This document shows positions 35,503-44,690 of a stretch of DNA of 64,000 nucleotides, piece by piece. Numbering within the stretch: position 1 is the stretch's first letter; each line of letters begins with the position of its first letter. Under the pieces are notes generated by a model, which was not told the DNA's origin, did not search any database, and worked only from the letters and a program-made list of their open reading frames with translations. The stretch comes from Rhodothermaceae bacterium Tc-Br11_B2g6_7 (GTDB taxonomy: Bacteria; Bacteroidota; Rhodothermia; Rhodothermales; Salinibacteraceae), in contig LKNB01000007.1 in NCBI GenBank assembly GCA_001564055.1, positions 1 through 64,000 on the forward strand. The letters run 5' to 3'. A program made the translations under genes and the position numbers.

Positions 35503-36267
35503 CTACAGGCGCGTCAGTAGCTGATGTGCTTCCTGCTTGTAATTAAAGTCGTTCGGATCCTCCTCCGGCATCTGAATGGCGGCCCGGAACTGCTCGCGGG
35601 CTTCATCCTCCCGGCCAAGCTCCGTCAGCGTACGGCCGAGTTCAAGCCGGTGGATGATGCGCTCGCGCGTCTCCAGTGCTTTTCGCAGGTCAGCCTCTGC
35701 CGCCTCGAAGGAGGCATCGGGCAGTCCGCCATACACCGTGCGCACCACGGCGCGAGACACCCAGCCGAGGCTGGCGACTTCGTGGTTCCAGCGCCCGCGG
35801 ACGTGATACGCGAGGTCGTTCTGATCGTCCAGTTCAATGGCCTTATCGGCGTGCTCCTTGACGCGGCGGGAGAGCTCGATCTGCTGGCGCGTACCCGACA
35901 CCAGCCCGGCCTGCCCGGCCGCAATGGCGAGGCTCAGGTGCGCCCAGGAATTCTCGGGATCAGCCTCGATCGCGGCTTCGGCTACAGGTACTGCTTCGAG
36001 GTACAGTTCACGCTGCGCATCGGAGCCCTCCTCAAGCTCTCCGCCCGCATCCGTCATGATTCGTGCCAGGCGCCAGAGCACCTCTGCATTTTCGGGGTGC
36101 TGCTCCCGCAGGTCCTCTAAAAAGGCCCGGCCTTCCTCAAACGCCCCCTCCTGCCGCAACTCATCGGCACGGTCCAGTTGTTCATCGAGGTCTTGGGCGA
36201 AAGCTGGGGGCGCCGCAAAAAGGGCGACAACCAGGGCTGTAAGTAGCGATACACCGATGGCGCGCAT
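35503..36267 (-). CDS. Exported TPR protein, RMDN-like, copy B
   Basis: Signal peptide ...AAPPAFAQ; LAYHVRGRWNHEVASLGWVSRAVVRTVYGGLPDASFEAAEADLRKALETRERIIHRLELGRTL; same 254-aa length as copy A. Confidence 0.8.
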   Translation of the reverse strand: MRAIGVSLLTALVVALFAAPPAFAQDLDEQLDRADELRQEGAFEEGRAFLEDLREQHPENAEVLWRLARIMTDAGGELEEGSDAQRELYLEAVPVAEAAIEADPENSWAHLSLAIAAGQAGLVSGTRQQIELSRRVKEHADKAIELDDQNDLAYHVRGRWNHEVASLGWVSRAVVRTVYGGLPDASFEAAEADLRKALETRERIIHRLELGRTLTELGREDEAREQFRAAIQMPEEDPNDFNYKQEAHQLLTRL

Positions 36268-36389
36268 AAGCAGATAGACGTAGAGTGGTTAGCGTGGGTG
36301 GTAGACTTGCACCTTGCGTTGTTAGGCCGGTTCCATGAGCGGCAGGTGCGCTGAGCCGCCGCGTGGTTTCGGCATCCTGTGGGTGGCCG

Positions 36390-37355
36390 TCAGGGCCGTT
36401 GCTGATTGAGGATCTGCTGAACCTCCGCCAGTGCCCGGTCTTCCCAGGTACCGTCCTGGTACTGGATCCAAACACGCTCCTTGAAAATGTCGAGCTTCTG
36501 GACGGTCCCGCGCCCGGTATCTGTTTCGATTGGGGTGTCCACCTGTGGGAAGTCCTGCAACTCCTGCATGTACTGCTCCAGCTCGTAGTTGAGGCAACAC
36601 TTGAGGCGGCCGCATTGACCACTCAGGCGGGTCGGGTTCAGCGGTAGGTTTTGCAATTTGGCAGCCTGGGTGGAGACCGGCTGAAACTCCTGCAGCCAGG
36701 TGGAGCAACACAGCTCGCGCCCGCACGAGCCAATGCCGCCAATCCGTGCGGCTTCATCCCGGGCCCCAATCTGCCGCAGCTCCACCCGTGTTTTGAACGT
36801 ACGGGCCAGCTTCCGCACCAGCGCGCGGAAGTCTACCCGATGGTCCGCGGTGAAGAAAAAGGTCACCTTCTTTCGGTCGAACTGCCACTCGGAGTCAACC
36901 AGCTTCATAGGGAGCTCCAGCGCATCGATCGCCTCGCGACAGATGTGAAAGCTCTCGGCCTCTTCTTCCTTCAGCTCCTCCCACTGTTCAATGTCAGCCA
37001 GCGTGGCGCGGCGGATAACATTCGGGAGGAGCGCGTCATTATCGACGCCGTCAGCTTTCATGCGGAGCCGCACCATCTCCCCGCGCATGTGGATGGTGCC
37101 AAAGTCGTGGCCCCGGTCGGCTTCCACGATGACGTAATCGCCCGTCTGCAGGTCGAGCTCCAGCGTGTTACGGAAGAATCCCTTGCGGCCGCCTTTAAAG
37201 GTCACCTCCACCGATTCATAGGCCACCTGCGGGTGGTCCTGCCCGATGGTGTTAAGCCAGTCCAGCGTACGTGGAATGGGACATCCGCCCCCCGTTCCGC
37301 ATTGCCCGCTGCCACATCCGCCGGTGCCACAACTCCCGCCTGATCCACAACCCAT
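36390..37355 (-). CDS. PSP1-domain protein, RicT (YaaT)-like, with Cys/Gly-rich N-terminus
   Basis: PSP1 region [62 protein letters not shown]...[13 protein letters not shown]. Confidence 0.92.
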   Translation of the reverse strand: [321 protein letters not shown]

Positions 37356-37471
37356 AGCTTGTTCGTATGCCCGAATCTATATGAAAGCACCGCATGCGTT
37401 TGCACACCGGTGTTGATGCCGTCTTCACACGATCGCTTCGCTGGAAAGGTCCACCGTGGGCGTGCGAACGC

Positions 37472-38647
37472 TCACGCCGCGAACGGTGCGACGGGATCAG
37501 CCAGGGGCACGTAGAGACGCCCGCTGTGGCTCCCGCGCATGGCCCGGCCGAGGGCAGCGGCCAGCGTCATCATCGTGAGGCCAATCTGCACGTTGCGCTG
37601 CACGAGGTCGAGCGCATCTTCCACCAAATCTACCATGGCTTCGAGGTCAGCGTTGGGCAGGTTTGAGCAGAAGCGCGCAATGGCTTTGGCCTGGTCCACA
37701 TTCACGAGCGGCGCATCGGCGCCCATGGTGTGATACAGCACGAGGTCGCGGATCCAGCTCAGGAGCAGCCGGAGCAACCCCTTTACGCGCTCGCGCCCCA
37801 AGCGCTGGATTTCTTCCGCCAGATCGGCCAGCTTGTCGAGGTCGCGCACGTAAGCGTAGCGCATGTAGTCGATGACCATCGCCCGATGGGCCATGAGGTC
37901 TTCGTTTTCGAGCAGGTCGAGGGCACGGGTGTACGAGCCATCGGCCATGCGAGCGTACGTGGCGGCTTTGTCAGCGGGCACATCGTCGCGATCGCGAAGG
38001 GCAGCGGCCAGCCCGTCGGCTGAGAGCGGATCGAACCGGAGCCGCTGGCAGCGCGAGAGGATGGTGGGCAGGAGCCGGTCGGGGCGCTTGGTGGTGAGGA
38101 CAAATACGGTACGGTCGCCGGGTTCTTCGAGCAGCTTCAGGAAGGCATTGGCGGCCTCCGGGCGCATCAGGTCGGCATCCAGCAGCAGGACGAATTTGTA
38201 GCGGCCCTCCAGCGGCTTGTAGCTCATAGACCGCCGAAGGTCGTCGTTGACGCGATCGACGTGGTACATGACCTGCTTGTTGGACGACTTGGTGGGGTCG
38301 TCCAGCGAGGGGCGCCGCACAAAGTCCACTGCGGCGTAGGGATGCTTGGCCAGGCGTTGAATACGCTGGGCCACGTCCTCCGTGTCGGTGCCTCGCGGGT
38401 AGGGCATCATCACGTGGACGTCGGGATGGATGAGCCGCTCAACCTTGCGGCAGCCGCTGCAGGCGCCACACGGCTCCGGACCGCCCTCCGCACACTGGAG
38501 CGCCTGGGCGAAGGCGAGCGCCGCGGCGCGCTTGCCGGATCCGTCTGGCCCATGAAACAGGTACGCATGGGCCACGCGCTGGCTGCCGATGGCCCGCTGC
38601 AGCGTCTCAAGTACGCGGGGTTGATCAATAACCGAGGCCCAAGCCAT
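37472..38647 (-). CDS. holB: DNA polymerase III delta' subunit
   Basis: HAYLFHGPDGSGKRAAALAFAQALQC; zinc module CGACSGCRKV; LLEEPGDRTVFVLTTKRPDRLLPTILSRCQRLRF. Confidence 0.93.
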   Translation of the reverse strand: MAWASVIDQPRVLETLQRAIGSQRVAHAYLFHGPDGSGKRAAALAFAQALQCAEGGPEPCGACSGCRKVERLIHPDVHVMMPYPRGTDTEDVAQRIQRLAKHPYAAVDFVRRPSLDDPTKSSNKQVMYHVDRVNDDLRRSMSYKPLEGRYKFVLLLDADLMRPEAANAFLKLLEEPGDRTVFVLTTKRPDRLLPTILSRCQRLRFDPLSADGLAAALRDRDDVPADKAATYARMADGSYTRALDLLENEDLMAHRAMVIDYMRYAYVRDLDKLADLAEEIQRLGRERVKGLLRLLLSWIRDLVLYHTMGADAPLVNVDQAKAIARFCSNLPNADLEAMVDLVEDALDLVQRNVQIGLTMMTLAAALGRAMRGSHSGRLYVPLADPVAPFAA

Positions 38648-38853
38648 GCGCTTTTCGGGTGCACGTGCATATAGTGAGCACGCAAAGTAGGGCGCACGGG
38701 TGGCGGACGCAAGGCAGCACGCTCAAACACGGGGGCTGCACTTGTTCTTCAAACCGCTGCGGAAACAAAAGACCGGACTTGAGCGATTTACGCCGACTAC
38801 ATGTAACGGCGGCAACCTTTACCGCTCTGTCTCCGTTTTTATTAAACATCAAT

Positions 38854-38927
38854 GGCGCGGTAGCTCAGCTGGTAAGAGCGTCGGATTCATAACCCGGAGG
38901 CCGAGGGTTCAAGTCCCTCCCGCGCCA
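38854..38927 (+). tRNA. tRNA-Met (CAT anticodon), 74 nt, CCA not encoded
   Basis: Acceptor GGCGCGG/CCGCGCC; D-arm GCTCAGCTGGTAAGAGC; anticodon loop TTCATAA; T-arm GAGGGTTCAAGTCCCTC. Confidence 0.95.
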
Positions 38928-38952
38928 CTCCCCACAGCATCACGGGTACCCT

Positions 38953-38986
38953 CCCGCCTGGCTCCGGTGCCAGCGCGGGATTTTTT
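38953..38986 (+). terminator. Intrinsic terminator after tRNA-Met
   Basis: cccgcctggc-tccggt-gccag-c-gcggg-a-tttttt. Confidence 0.9.
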
Positions 38987-39006
38987 GTGGGCTGCCCGGG
39001 TGGATC

Positions 39007-39050
39007 ACGCATCAACGCCTCGCCCATTCACGGACGAGGCGTTGAAGCGT
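39007..39050. repeat. Long imperfect hairpin between tRNA-Met terminator and EF-G-like gene
   Basis: acgc-at-caacgcctcg (N12) cgaggcgttg-aa-gcgt. Confidence 0.7.
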
Positions 39051-39113
39051 AGCCCGCACGCGCTGAGCAGACGCCCGCGGGCTTTTACCGTTGTAAGGCG
39101 TGGCCTTGTGCCG

Positions 39114-41237
39114 TCAGGCCTCTTGCAGCGTTGCGCCAGCCTCCGCGATGAGCGCTTCTTGCACGTGCGGCGGCATGGCTTCGTATGCGCTGAAGCGCGC
39201 CACATGTAGCCCGCGGCCCTGCGTCTTAGAGCGCAGCGTGGTTGCATACTCGTGCAGTTCGGCTTCCGGCACCTGCGCCCTCACCGTTTGGAAGAGCCCC
39301 TCCGCCTCAATGCCTTGAACGCGGGCCCGGCGCGTGGAAAGGTCACTCAGCACCTCGCCCACATCATCCGGACGGACGGTCACCTCCAGGTCCATGATCG
39401 GCTCCAGGATGGCCGGGCGGGCATGCATGAAAGCCTCCCGGAAGCAGTGGCGGGCAGCGGTTTTGAAGGCGTTCTCGTTGGAGTCGACGTCGTGCATCCC
39501 CCCGTCGTAAATCACCACCCGCACATCGCCAAGGGGGTAACCCAGCAGGGGGCCTTCGGTGGCGTTCTCCAGGATGCCCTTCTGAATAGCCCCGAAAAAG
39601 CGCCGCATATCGATCACGCCCCCCACGATGGCATCGACGAAGTGCATCGTCGCACCCCAGTCGGTGGTCACGGTCTCCTCGTTGCGCACGCGGATGTCGG
39701 CGGGCGGAGTGAAGGTTGGCGTCAGCGGCTCAACCAGCAGCGAGATGTCCGCGAACTGCCCGGCACCGCCCGTTTGCTTTTTGTGGCGATACGAGGCGCG
39801 GGCGCGGCCTTGCACCGTTTCGCGGTAGGCAACGCGGGGCTCGTCGAAGACGACCTCCACCCCAGCGCGGCGGCGCAGGCGGTCCTGTACCACGGCCAGG
39901 TGCATCTTGCCCTGCCCGCCCAGCACGATCTGGTTCAGGTGGGGGTCGTGCTGCACGGTGAGCGAGGGGTCTTCCGCCTGCACCTGATTGAGCCCGCGGG
40001 CGAGCTTGTCTTCGTCCCCGTTGGTGGCCACCCGGACGGCTTGCCGGTACCGCGTTTCAGGAAATTCGATGGGCTCAATGATGGCGTCGTGACCCCTGGC
40101 GCGGAGCGTGTGGTTGGTGCCCGTTGACCGCAGTTTCACTACCGCGCCAAGATCACCAGCCGTCAGCCGCGCCACCTTTCGCCGATCCTGCCCACGTGCG
40201 ACGTGGAGCGGACCGAGGCGCTCCGTGGCTCCCGTCTGCGCGTTTTCGAGATCCTGTCCGGTTTCCAGCGTGCCTGCGTAGACCCGTAAAAACGACAGGT
40301 TGCCCACGTGCTCTTCTGCCATCGTGCGGTACACAAAGGCCACCGGGTCGGCTGAGGGATCGCAAGCGACAGGAGGGCCCGAGACGGTGGCCGCCGGAGG
40401 CATGGATACAGGCGAGGGGCAGATCTTCGTGAGGAAGCTCATGAGGCGCGCGACCCCGATGTTTTCGGCCGTACTGGCCACAAAGATGGGAAACAGCTCA
40501 CGCCGGATCATCGCGTCGTGGAGGCCCTGTCGCATCTGCTCTTCGGTGAGGGTCCCCTGGTCGAAGAACTGCTCCATGAGCGCCTCGTCGTTTTCGGCAA
40601 TGTCTTCCACCAGCGCCTGATGCAGCGCCTGCGCTTCCTCCTGAAACGGCGCAGCAATGGGCTGCACCTCCGGCGTGCCGTCTTTCGGGTAGTACACCTG
40701 TTCCATCCGCAGCACATCGATGATGGAGCGGCTACCGGTGCCGCCCGGTAGCTGCACCACCGTGGCGCCCCGACCGAAGCGCTCTTTCACCTCCTCCACA
40801 AGGCCCCGAAAGTTGGCCTCCTCACGGTCCAAATGGTTGATGATGAAAAGCGACGGCTTCTGCGTCATCTCGCCGTACGACCACGCCAGCTCCGTCCCCA
40901 CCTGCACGCCGTCGGCCGCGTTCATCATAAACGCAGCGGTGTCACATACCTTCATAGCCGCGACCACCTCACCCACAAAGTCAGGGTAGCCGGGGGTGTC
41001 GATCACGTTCAGCTTGTGGCCTTTCCACTCCACGTTAATGAGCGCGCTGAAGATCGTCATCTCACGGGCTTGCTCGTCGGTATGGTAGTCGCTCACCGTG
41101 GAGCCATCGCTGATGGTGCCCATCCGCTCAATCGCGCCGCTTTCGTATAGCATGGCCTCAGCCAGTACCGTCTTACCGGTGCCCTGATGGCCCACCAGTA
41201 CCACGTTGCGTAGATGTGCTGCATCGTAGGTATTCAT
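39114..41237 (-). CDS. Elongation factor G-like protein (FusA2-type)
   Basis: LVGHQGTGKT; DTPGYPDFVGEVVAAMKVCD; atypical G4 INHLD; EF-G domain IV/V pattern to C-terminus. Confidence 0.9.
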   Translation of the reverse strand: MNTYDAAHLRNVVLVGHQGTGKTVLAEAMLYESGAIERMGTISDGSTVSDYHTDEQAREMTIFSALINVEWKGHKLNVIDTPGYPDFVGEVVAAMKVCDTAAFMMNAADGVQVGTELAWSYGEMTQKPSLFIINHLDREEANFRGLVEEVKERFGRGATVVQLPGGTGSRSIIDVLRMEQVYYPKDGTPEVQPIAAPFQEEAQALHQALVEDIAENDEALMEQFFDQGTLTEEQMRQGLHDAMIRRELFPIFVASTAENIGVARLMSFLTKICPSPVSMPPAATVSGPPVACDPSADPVAFVYRTMAEEHVGNLSFLRVYAGTLETGQDLENAQTGATERLGPLHVARGQDRRKVARLTAGDLGAVVKLRSTGTNHTLRARGHDAIIEPIEFPETRYRQAVRVATNGDEDKLARGLNQVQAEDPSLTVQHDPHLNQIVLGGQGKMHLAVVQDRLRRRAGVEVVFDEPRVAYRETVQGRARASYRHKKQTGGAGQFADISLLVEPLTPTFTPPADIRVRNEETVTTDWGATMHFVDAIVGGVIDMRRFFGAIQKGILENATEGPLLGYPLGDVRVVIYDGGMHDVDSNENAFKTAARHCFREAFMHARPAILEPIMDLEVTVRPDDVGEVLSDLSTRRARVQGIEAEGLFQTVRAQVPEAELHEYATTLRSKTQGRGLHVARFSAYEAMPPHVQEALIAEAGATLQEA

Positions 41238-41470
41238 TCGTGCCTCCTCGCTATTGGGTCCATAGCTCACCGGAAACCGCCCACGCGTCGCCGAGCCCTG
41301 CCTTGAGCGGCATTTGCTATTTCTTCACACACCACCAAGATACGGATTGAGGGCTCAGAATCAAGCCACCCGGTCAATTTCCCCGTCTTGGGCGGCCCCT
41401 TGCTTTACCGAACCCATCGACCGCCGGCTCGTAGGTGAGCCTTGCTTTTTCGCTTGCTTCGACTTCCTCC

Positions 41471-42175
41471 ATGGCGCATCATCTTCTGGCACTTGAGACA
41501 GCAACCGCCGTGTGCAGTGTGGCCGTCTTCAGCGAACAGCACTGCCGCGCGCTGCTGACGCTCGACCGGCCGCGGCAGCATGCCGAGCGCCTGGTGCCAA
41601 TGGTGGAACAGGCGCTGGCCTACGCCGGCCTTTCGGTAGAAGCCATGGAGGCTGTGGCGGTATCGGCCGGACCTGGCTCGTACACGGGCCTCCGCATTGG
41701 CGTAAGCACGGCCAAGGGGCTGGCGCTGGCCACGGATGCGGCCCTGATCGGGGTCTCCTCGCTGGCCGCACTGGCTGAACATGCAACGCTCACGGCACCC
41801 GCGGGTACGGCGGTTGTGGCTGCCCGCAAGGCTCGGCGGTCGGAGCTTTATGCTGCGGCATACCGTGTCTCCCCGAATCGTGCGCTCGAAACGGTGGCGC
41901 CACCTGCAGCGCTCACGACGGATGGACTTGCCGCGTGGTGGGAAGCCACGGGGCTTGACGACACATGCTGGGCGGTAGGCGATGCCGCCGCCTCAATGCA
42001 AGATGCCTTGCCGGACGTCCCGTTTCACGTCCTGCCGTTCCCCCACATCGGTCCGGACGCACGGACCGTCGGGCGGCGAGCGCTCCACCGCCTCGCGCGC
42101 GGCGAAACGGACGATATGGCGATGTTTGAGCCCTACTACCTGAAGGCCTATCATGCCAAAAAGCACGAGGGGTGA
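41471..42175 (+). CDS. tsaB: tRNA threonylcarbamoyladenosine biosynthesis protein TsaB
   Basis: LLALETATAVCSVAVF...AERLVPMVEQAL...VSAGPGSYTGLRIGVSTAKGLA. Confidence 0.94.
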   Translation: MAHHLLALETATAVCSVAVFSEQHCRALLTLDRPRQHAERLVPMVEQALAYAGLSVEAMEAVAVSAGPGSYTGLRIGVSTAKGLALATDAALIGVSSLAALAEHATLTAPAGTAVVAARKARRSELYAAAYRVSPNRALETVAPPAALTTDGLAAWWEATGLDDTCWAVGDAAASMQDALPDVPFHVLPFPHIGPDARTVGRRALHRLARGETDDMAMFEPYYLKAYHAKKHEG

Positions 42176-42290
42176 GGGGCCTGCGCGGTGCGAATGTACC
42201 GACGGGCATGGCGCTTCAGCTGATTTTTTTAGATGTTGAAGGACCGTACACGGCGCGCTTGCTTTAACGACCTGACAGTTTCCCAACCCT

Positions 42291-43136
42291 ATGAGCTGGT
42301 TCAAACGAAAAAAGAAAGGCATTCTCACGGAGCTCAGTGAGCAAAATGATATGCCTGAGGGGCAATGGGTCAAGTGCCCCGGCTGTAGCGCCATCCTGAA
42401 CCGGCGCGAGCTGGAAGAGAACTTCCTGGTGTGCCCTAAGTGTGGCCACCATTTCAACCTGTCCAGTCAGCGCTACTTCAACCTCCTCTTTGATGAGGAG
42501 GCGTACGAGCGGCACGACGAGCACCTCACCTCCCGCGACCCGCTCCACTTTGAAGACCGCAAGCCTTACACGCAGCGGTTGGAGGCTGCGCGCAAAAAGA
42601 CCAGTCGCAATGAGGCGGTCCAATCAGCCACCGGTACGATCAACGGCCTACCGCTTTCCGTGGCGGTGATGGACTTCTCCTTCATCGGCGGCTCGATGGG
42701 GTCGGTGGTGGGCGAGATTCTGGCGCGGTCTGTGAAGCGTGCGTACACCGAAGACCGGGCCCTGATGATCATCTCGCAGAGTGGCGGGGCACGCATGATG
42801 GAGGGGGCCCTGAGCCTCATGCAGATGGCCAAAACAAGCGCGCACCTGACGCGCCTGGCCGATAAGGGCCTGCCGTACCTGTCGTACATGTGCAACCCCA
42901 CCACCGGGGGCGTGACGGCTTCCTTTGCTATGCTGGGCGACATCAACATGGCAGAGCCCGATGCGCTGATCGGGTTTGCCGGGCCGCGGGTGATCCGCGA
43001 AACGATCGGGCAGGACCTCCCCGAGGGGTTCCAAAAGTCGGAGTTTTTGCTGGAGCACGGCTTTCTGGACCTGATTGTAGACCGCCGCAACCTGCAAGAG
43101 GAAGTGGGGCGGCTCCTCGGTCTGCTGATGGCATAG
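42291..43136 (+). CDS. accD: Acetyl-CoA carboxylase carboxyltransferase subunit beta
   Basis: Zinc ribbon WVKCPGCSAILNRRELEENFLVCPKCGHHF; MDFSFIGGSMGSVVGEI; SGGARMMEGALSLMQMAK. Confidence 0.97.
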   Translation: MSWFKRKKKGILTELSEQNDMPEGQWVKCPGCSAILNRRELEENFLVCPKCGHHFNLSSQRYFNLLFDEEAYERHDEHLTSRDPLHFEDRKPYTQRLEAARKKTSRNEAVQSATGTINGLPLSVAVMDFSFIGGSMGSVVGEILARSVKRAYTEDRALMIISQSGGARMMEGALSLMQMAKTSAHLTRLADKGLPYLSYMCNPTTGGVTASFAMLGDINMAEPDALIGFAGPRVIRETIGQDLPEGFQKSEFLLEHGFLDLIVDRRNLQEEVGRLLGLLMA

Positions 43137-43234
43137 CGCGCCGGCATCTTCCGTGCCCCCGCATGATGCATTGCTCTGCAGTACGTGCCCATCGTCCGGG
43201 CCTATTCGATTTGTTTGTGCCATCACGTGTACGT

Positions 43235-43918
43235 ATGCGACTCCTCCTGTTTGATATTGACGGCACCCTCCTTACGTCCAGCGGAGCGGCCGGACCTGCC
43301 ATTCTGCGGGCCCTCAGTGACCTGGTCGGGCGGCCGGTTGGCCTCAACGGCATCAGCTTTTCTGGCAAGACGGACCCCCTCATCCTTCGGGAAATCCTCC
43401 AAGCCAACGAGGTGCCTGAGGAGCAAATAGAGGCCCTTTTGCCACACGCGCTGCAGGCCTACGCTACGCTGGCTTCCTCCGCCATCACGGCCGATACCGT
43501 GCGTGCCCTACCTGGTGCTCAGGCCCTCTTGGAGGCCCTTGCTCCCCAGCATAACACGCAACTCGCTCTGCTGACCGGCAACATCAAGCGCACGGCCTAC
43601 TTGAAACTGGACGCCGTGGGGCTGGGCGGCTATTTTGCCTTCGGCGCGTTTGGCAGCGACGATGGCGACCGGAATGCGCTTCCTCCTGTCGCCCGTCGCC
43701 GTGCCGAAACCGTCCTCAACGAGCCCGTAGCGTTTCAGGATACCGTCATCATCGGCGATACGCCGCGCGACATTTCGTGCGGCCGGGCACACGGCTGCCG
43801 TACCGTAGCGGTGGCTACCGGCTCGTTCGACGTAGACGCGCTGGCTGCCCACACGCCAGATATCGTACTGCCTGACCTTGAGGACATGGATGTAGCCCTT
43901 GCTGCGCTCTTGGACTGA
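43235..43918 (+). CDS. HAD-superfamily hydrolase
   Basis: LLFDIDGTLLTSSGAAG; LLTGNIKRTAYLKLDAVGL; VIIGDTPRDISCGRAHG. Confidence 0.92.
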   Translation: MRLLLFDIDGTLLTSSGAAGPAILRALSDLVGRPVGLNGISFSGKTDPLILREILQANEVPEEQIEALLPHALQAYATLASSAITADTVRALPGAQALLEALAPQHNTQLALLTGNIKRTAYLKLDAVGLGGYFAFGAFGSDDGDRNALPPVARRRAETVLNEPVAFQDTVIIGDTPRDISCGRAHGCRTVAVATGSFDVDALAAHTPDIVLPDLEDMDVALAALLD

Positions 43919-44085
43919 TCTGCAGCACGGTAGCCACGGGCCGCCTGCTCTTTTTACGCGGTCCATGCGGACAAACCGAAAAGCTCGCTTCTGTGGCCCT
44001 GTATCACTATATTGCGGGACTCCCACACCGAATCCTGTGCTCCCCCCACCGACGCGCAGCATTCATTCCCATCGTTCAGATCGCT

Positions 44086-44658
44086 ATGACTTCTTCCCCT
44101 CCCACTCCGGGCGACGAGCCGTCGCCGGAATCTACAGATAGTGCCCAGGAATTGGCACCGGAGATTTATGAAGAACTCCGGCGGATTGCCCATTTTCAGC
44201 TGCGCCGCGAGCGCAGTGGACACACGCTTAACACCACCGCTCTCGTGCACGAGGCGTACCTTCGCCTGGCTGACCAGTCGGATGTCAGCTGGGAAAACCG
44301 CACGCACTTCATGGCCCTCTCGGCGCGTATCATGCGCCACATCCTGATCGACTACGCCCGCAAACGCAACGCCCTCAAGCGCGGCGGCGACCAGGTACGG
44401 GTCACCTTCAACGACGAATTTCATGGCGGCGAAGCCCGCATGTCGCAACTCATCGCGCTGGACAATGCGCTGGAGCGGTTGTCCGAGCAGGACGAGCGAC
44501 TGGCCCGCGTGGTGGAGCTGCGCTTCTTTGGCGGGCTGAAGGAGCAGGAGATCGGCGACGTGCTGGGCATCTCGGCCCGCACCGTACGCCGCGACTGGCG
44601 AAAGGCGCGTGCTTGGCTATCTCTTACGCTCAAAGAAGACGAGGAGGCCGCAAGCTAA
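44086..44658 (+). CDS. ECF-type RNA polymerase sigma factor (TIGR02999-like)
   Basis: LAPEIYEELRRIAHFQLRRERSGHTLNTTALVHEAYLRLAD; RVVELRFFGGLKEQEIGDVLGISARTVRRDWRKARAWL. Confidence 0.92.
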   Translation: MTSSPPTPGDEPSPESTDSAQELAPEIYEELRRIAHFQLRRERSGHTLNTTALVHEAYLRLADQSDVSWENRTHFMALSARIMRHILIDYARKRNALKRGGDQVRVTFNDEFHGGEARMSQLIALDNALERLSEQDERLARVVELRFFGGLKEQEIGDVLGISARTVRRDWRKARAWLSLTLKEDEEAAS

Positions 44659-44690
44659 GCTCGGTCCGCAGGCGTGAGGTGGCCTGGCTG

